Part shown: piece by piece, positions 62,693-64,000 of the stretch
Layout: each line of letters opens with the position of its first letter
Numbering within the stretch: the stretch's first letter is position 1
NCBI GenBank assembly: GCA_012729555.1
Contig: JAAYCX010000008.1
Span: 1-64,000, forward strand
DNA length: 64,000 bases
Direction of reading: 5' to 3'
From: Acidobacteriota bacterium
Lineage (GTDB): Bacteria; Acidobacteriota; UBA6911
Notes under the pieces: model-generated
Told to the model about the DNA's origin: nothing
What the model saw: the letters and a program-made list of their open reading frames with translations, nothing else
The model's database searches: none
Made by a program: the position numbers and the translations under genes

Positions 62693-63604
62693 TCAGCCCC
62701 CGCAGGCCCCGTTGGGACATCCCGCGGGTTCCACCTGAATCGTGGTGTGCTCGATCCCGTATTTTTCCCGCACCACGCGGCTGGCCTCCTCGAGCGCTCC
62801 CCCGCCGTCCGCGTCCGGCCCGACGACGATGTGGCAGCTCATCGCCGTGGTCCCCGAGGCTATCGACCACACGTGCAGGTCGTGGACCGACGCCACCCCC
62901 GGGATCGCCCGGAGGTCCTCGTCGATCCGGGCGACGTCGAGATGGCGCGGGACCCCCTCGAGGAGCACATCGACGCTTTCCGACACCAGCCGCCAGGCGC
63001 CGGCCAGCACCAGGGCGCCCACCAGGACGCTGACGGCCGCATCCGCCCGCGTCCAGCCCAGGGCGAGCATCAGGACCCCCGCGACGACGGCCCCCAGGGA
63101 TCCCAGCGTATCGCCGATCACGTGAAGAAAGGCCCCGCGCAGATTGAGGCTTTCATGCCGGCTTCGGAAAAGGATCGCGGCGGTGACCAGGTTGGCCCCG
63201 AGCCCGGTGGAGGCCACCACGATCATGGGCACCGTCCGGACCTCCGGGGGCGTGACCAGGCGCCCGTAGGCTTCGTAGAAGATGTACAGGGCCATCAGGG
63301 CGAGAAAGATGCCGTTGGCCAGCGCGGCCAGGATCTCCGCCCGGAGGTATCCGTAGGTTTTCTGAGGGGTCGCGGGCCGCAGGGAAACCCCGAGCGCGAA
63401 CAGGCTGAGCCCGAGCGCCGCAAGATCGGTCAGCATGTGCGCGGCGTCGGCCAGCAGGGCCAGGCTGTTGGAGTAGAGGGCGCCCGCCAGTTCGATCAGA
63501 AACCAGGTCCCCGTGATCGCGAGCGCCCGCCTGAGGCTCCTTCGGCCTCCGCCGCGCCCGCCTTCGGCAGGCCCGGGTTGTTTCCGGTTCCCGCGCTTTG
63601 ACAT
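62693..63604 (-). CDS. CDF-family cation efflux protein
   Basis: 303 residues from ATG 63604 with six membrane segments. LLADAAHMLTDLAALGLSLF carries the metal-site Asp and His pair of segment II, and FLHVIGDTLGSLGAVVAGVL the segment V pair. A C-terminal cytoplasmic domain follows (VASVHDLHVWSIASGTTAMS, CHIVVG). It exports Zn2+, Co2+ or Cd2+ by antiport. Confidence 0.93.
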   Translation of the reverse strand: MSKRGNRKQPGPAEGGRGGGRRSLRRALAITGTWFLIELAGALYSNSLALLADAAHMLTDLAALGLSLFALGVSLRPATPQKTYGYLRAEILAALANGIFLALMALYIFYEAYGRLVTPPEVRTVPMIVVASTGLGANLVTAAILFRSRHESLNLRGAFLHVIGDTLGSLGAVVAGVLMLALGWTRADAAVSVLVGALVLAGAWRLVSESVDVLLEGVPRHLDVARIDEDLRAIPGVASVHDLHVWSIASGTTAMSCHIVVGPDADGGGALEEASRVVREKYGIEHTTIQVEPAGCPNGACGG

Positions 63605-63629
63605 GTCCCCCTCCCCCTCTGGACCCGGG

Positions 63630-64000
63630 TCAAAGAAGCGACAGCGGGTCGACATCCACGTGGATCTTTTCCGCCTGCCCCCGGCCGGAGGCCAGTTCCT
63701 CGAAACAGGCGCGCAGCAGCCCCGTCCCGCCCCCGCCCGGCCCGCCCTTGAGCAGGATCTGCACCCGGTAGCGGCCCCGCAGCTTCTCGATCGGGGCCGC
63801 GGCAGGCCCCAGCACCCGCGGCTTTTCATCCCCCCCGAGCGCCGTCCCGTGCCGCTTGAGGGAGGCGGCGATCGTTTCGGCCGCCCGCATCGCCCGGTCG
63901 TAATCGGGGTCGCTGACCAGGATCTGCACCAGGTTGCGGAAGGGGGGGTACCCCATCAGGCGCCGGAACTCGATCTCCCGCGCGTAGAACGCGGCGTAAT
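63630..64000 (-). CDS. priA: Primosomal protein N' (PriA), C-terminal part
   Basis: The frame runs off the right edge; the visible part ends the helicase: FYAREIEFRRLMGYPPFRNL, then RVLGPAAAPIEKLRGRYRVQ, the C-terminal domain motif, and VDVDPLSLL at the end. PriA restarts collapsed replication forks. Stop at 63632-63630. Confidence 0.93.
   Translation of the reverse strand, partial: YAAFYAREIEFRRLMGYPPFRNLVQILVSDPDYDRAMRAAETIAASLKRHGTALGGDEKPRVLGPAAAPIEKLRGRYRVQILLKGGPGGGGTGLLRACFEELASGRGQAEKIHVDVDPLSLL

Overview
The window is a high-GC, Gram-negative chromosome fragment, most likely from an Acidobacteriota bacterium. The lineage call rests on a TIGR03435-type exported protein next to a truncated VWFA-related acidobacterial protein at the left end. 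LPS genes (kdsA, kdsD) show an outer membrane. Oxygen-sensitive enzymes (a glycyl radical enzyme with its activase, an anaerobic sulfatase-maturase-like radical SAM protein, a KamA-family aminomutase) point to an anaerobic or facultative life style. Families are assigned by reading motifs; no database search was run.

Left third (1-18,000), a mobile and accessory island. A VWFA-domain gene is cut at about 2476 by a transposon (2477-9642) that I do not recognise. It has imperfect ~50-bp terminal inverted repeats and a tight four-gene operon: a DD39E transposase, two paralogous small HTH/coiled-coil proteins and a DD35E transposase. An intact IS21-family element (5003-8492, 6-bp CCGAAG target duplication) sits four codons into the fourth gene. 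Beyond it lie an AT-rich VapBC module, a 5'-truncated Rhs gene translationally coupled to an exported protein and flanked by 123-bp perfect direct repeats, an IS91-type transposase inactivated by one amber codon, a tRNA-Thr 3' fragment that looks like an old attachment site, and a two-gene unit for small exported proteins, one very cysteine-rich.

Middle (18,293-31,900). A glycyl radical enzyme, its activase and an anSME-like radical SAM/SPASM protein form an operon. Then come an exported dienelactone-hydrolase-like enzyme, an exported NTF2-like protein and a solitary molybdopterin dehydrogenase large subunit, a TauE/SafE exporter, a RAYT (REP-associated transposase) with four REP-type palindromes, a DUF4870 membrane protein, an exported bicupin and a MATE exporter.

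Carbohydrate region (31,931-51,084). It holds a GH3 glycosidase with PA14 insert, a GntR regulator divergent from a Tat-exported sugar-isomerase-fold protein, an SGNH lipoprotein esterase, a cupin, a type-B carboxylesterase, two MFS transporters, an FAD oxidoreductase, a GH13_18 sucrose-phosphorylase-like enzyme, a ceramidase-like hydrolase, a second GntR-type regulator and a PfkB kinase. This reads as uptake and phosphorolytic use of a glycoside, under GntR-type control.

Right end (51,027-64,000). DUF3750 and SagB-type oxidoreductase genes, tRNA-Gly(CCC), a HEAT-repeat protein and the conserved pyrG-kdsA-kdsD operon are followed by a four-gene operon of two D-Ala-D-Ala-ligase-like ATP-grasp proteins, a GNAT acetyltransferase and a KamA aminomutase. 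The last looks like a small biosynthetic pathway for a beta-amino-acid conjugate. The end holds two small membrane proteins, a CDF metal exporter and the C-terminus of PriA.
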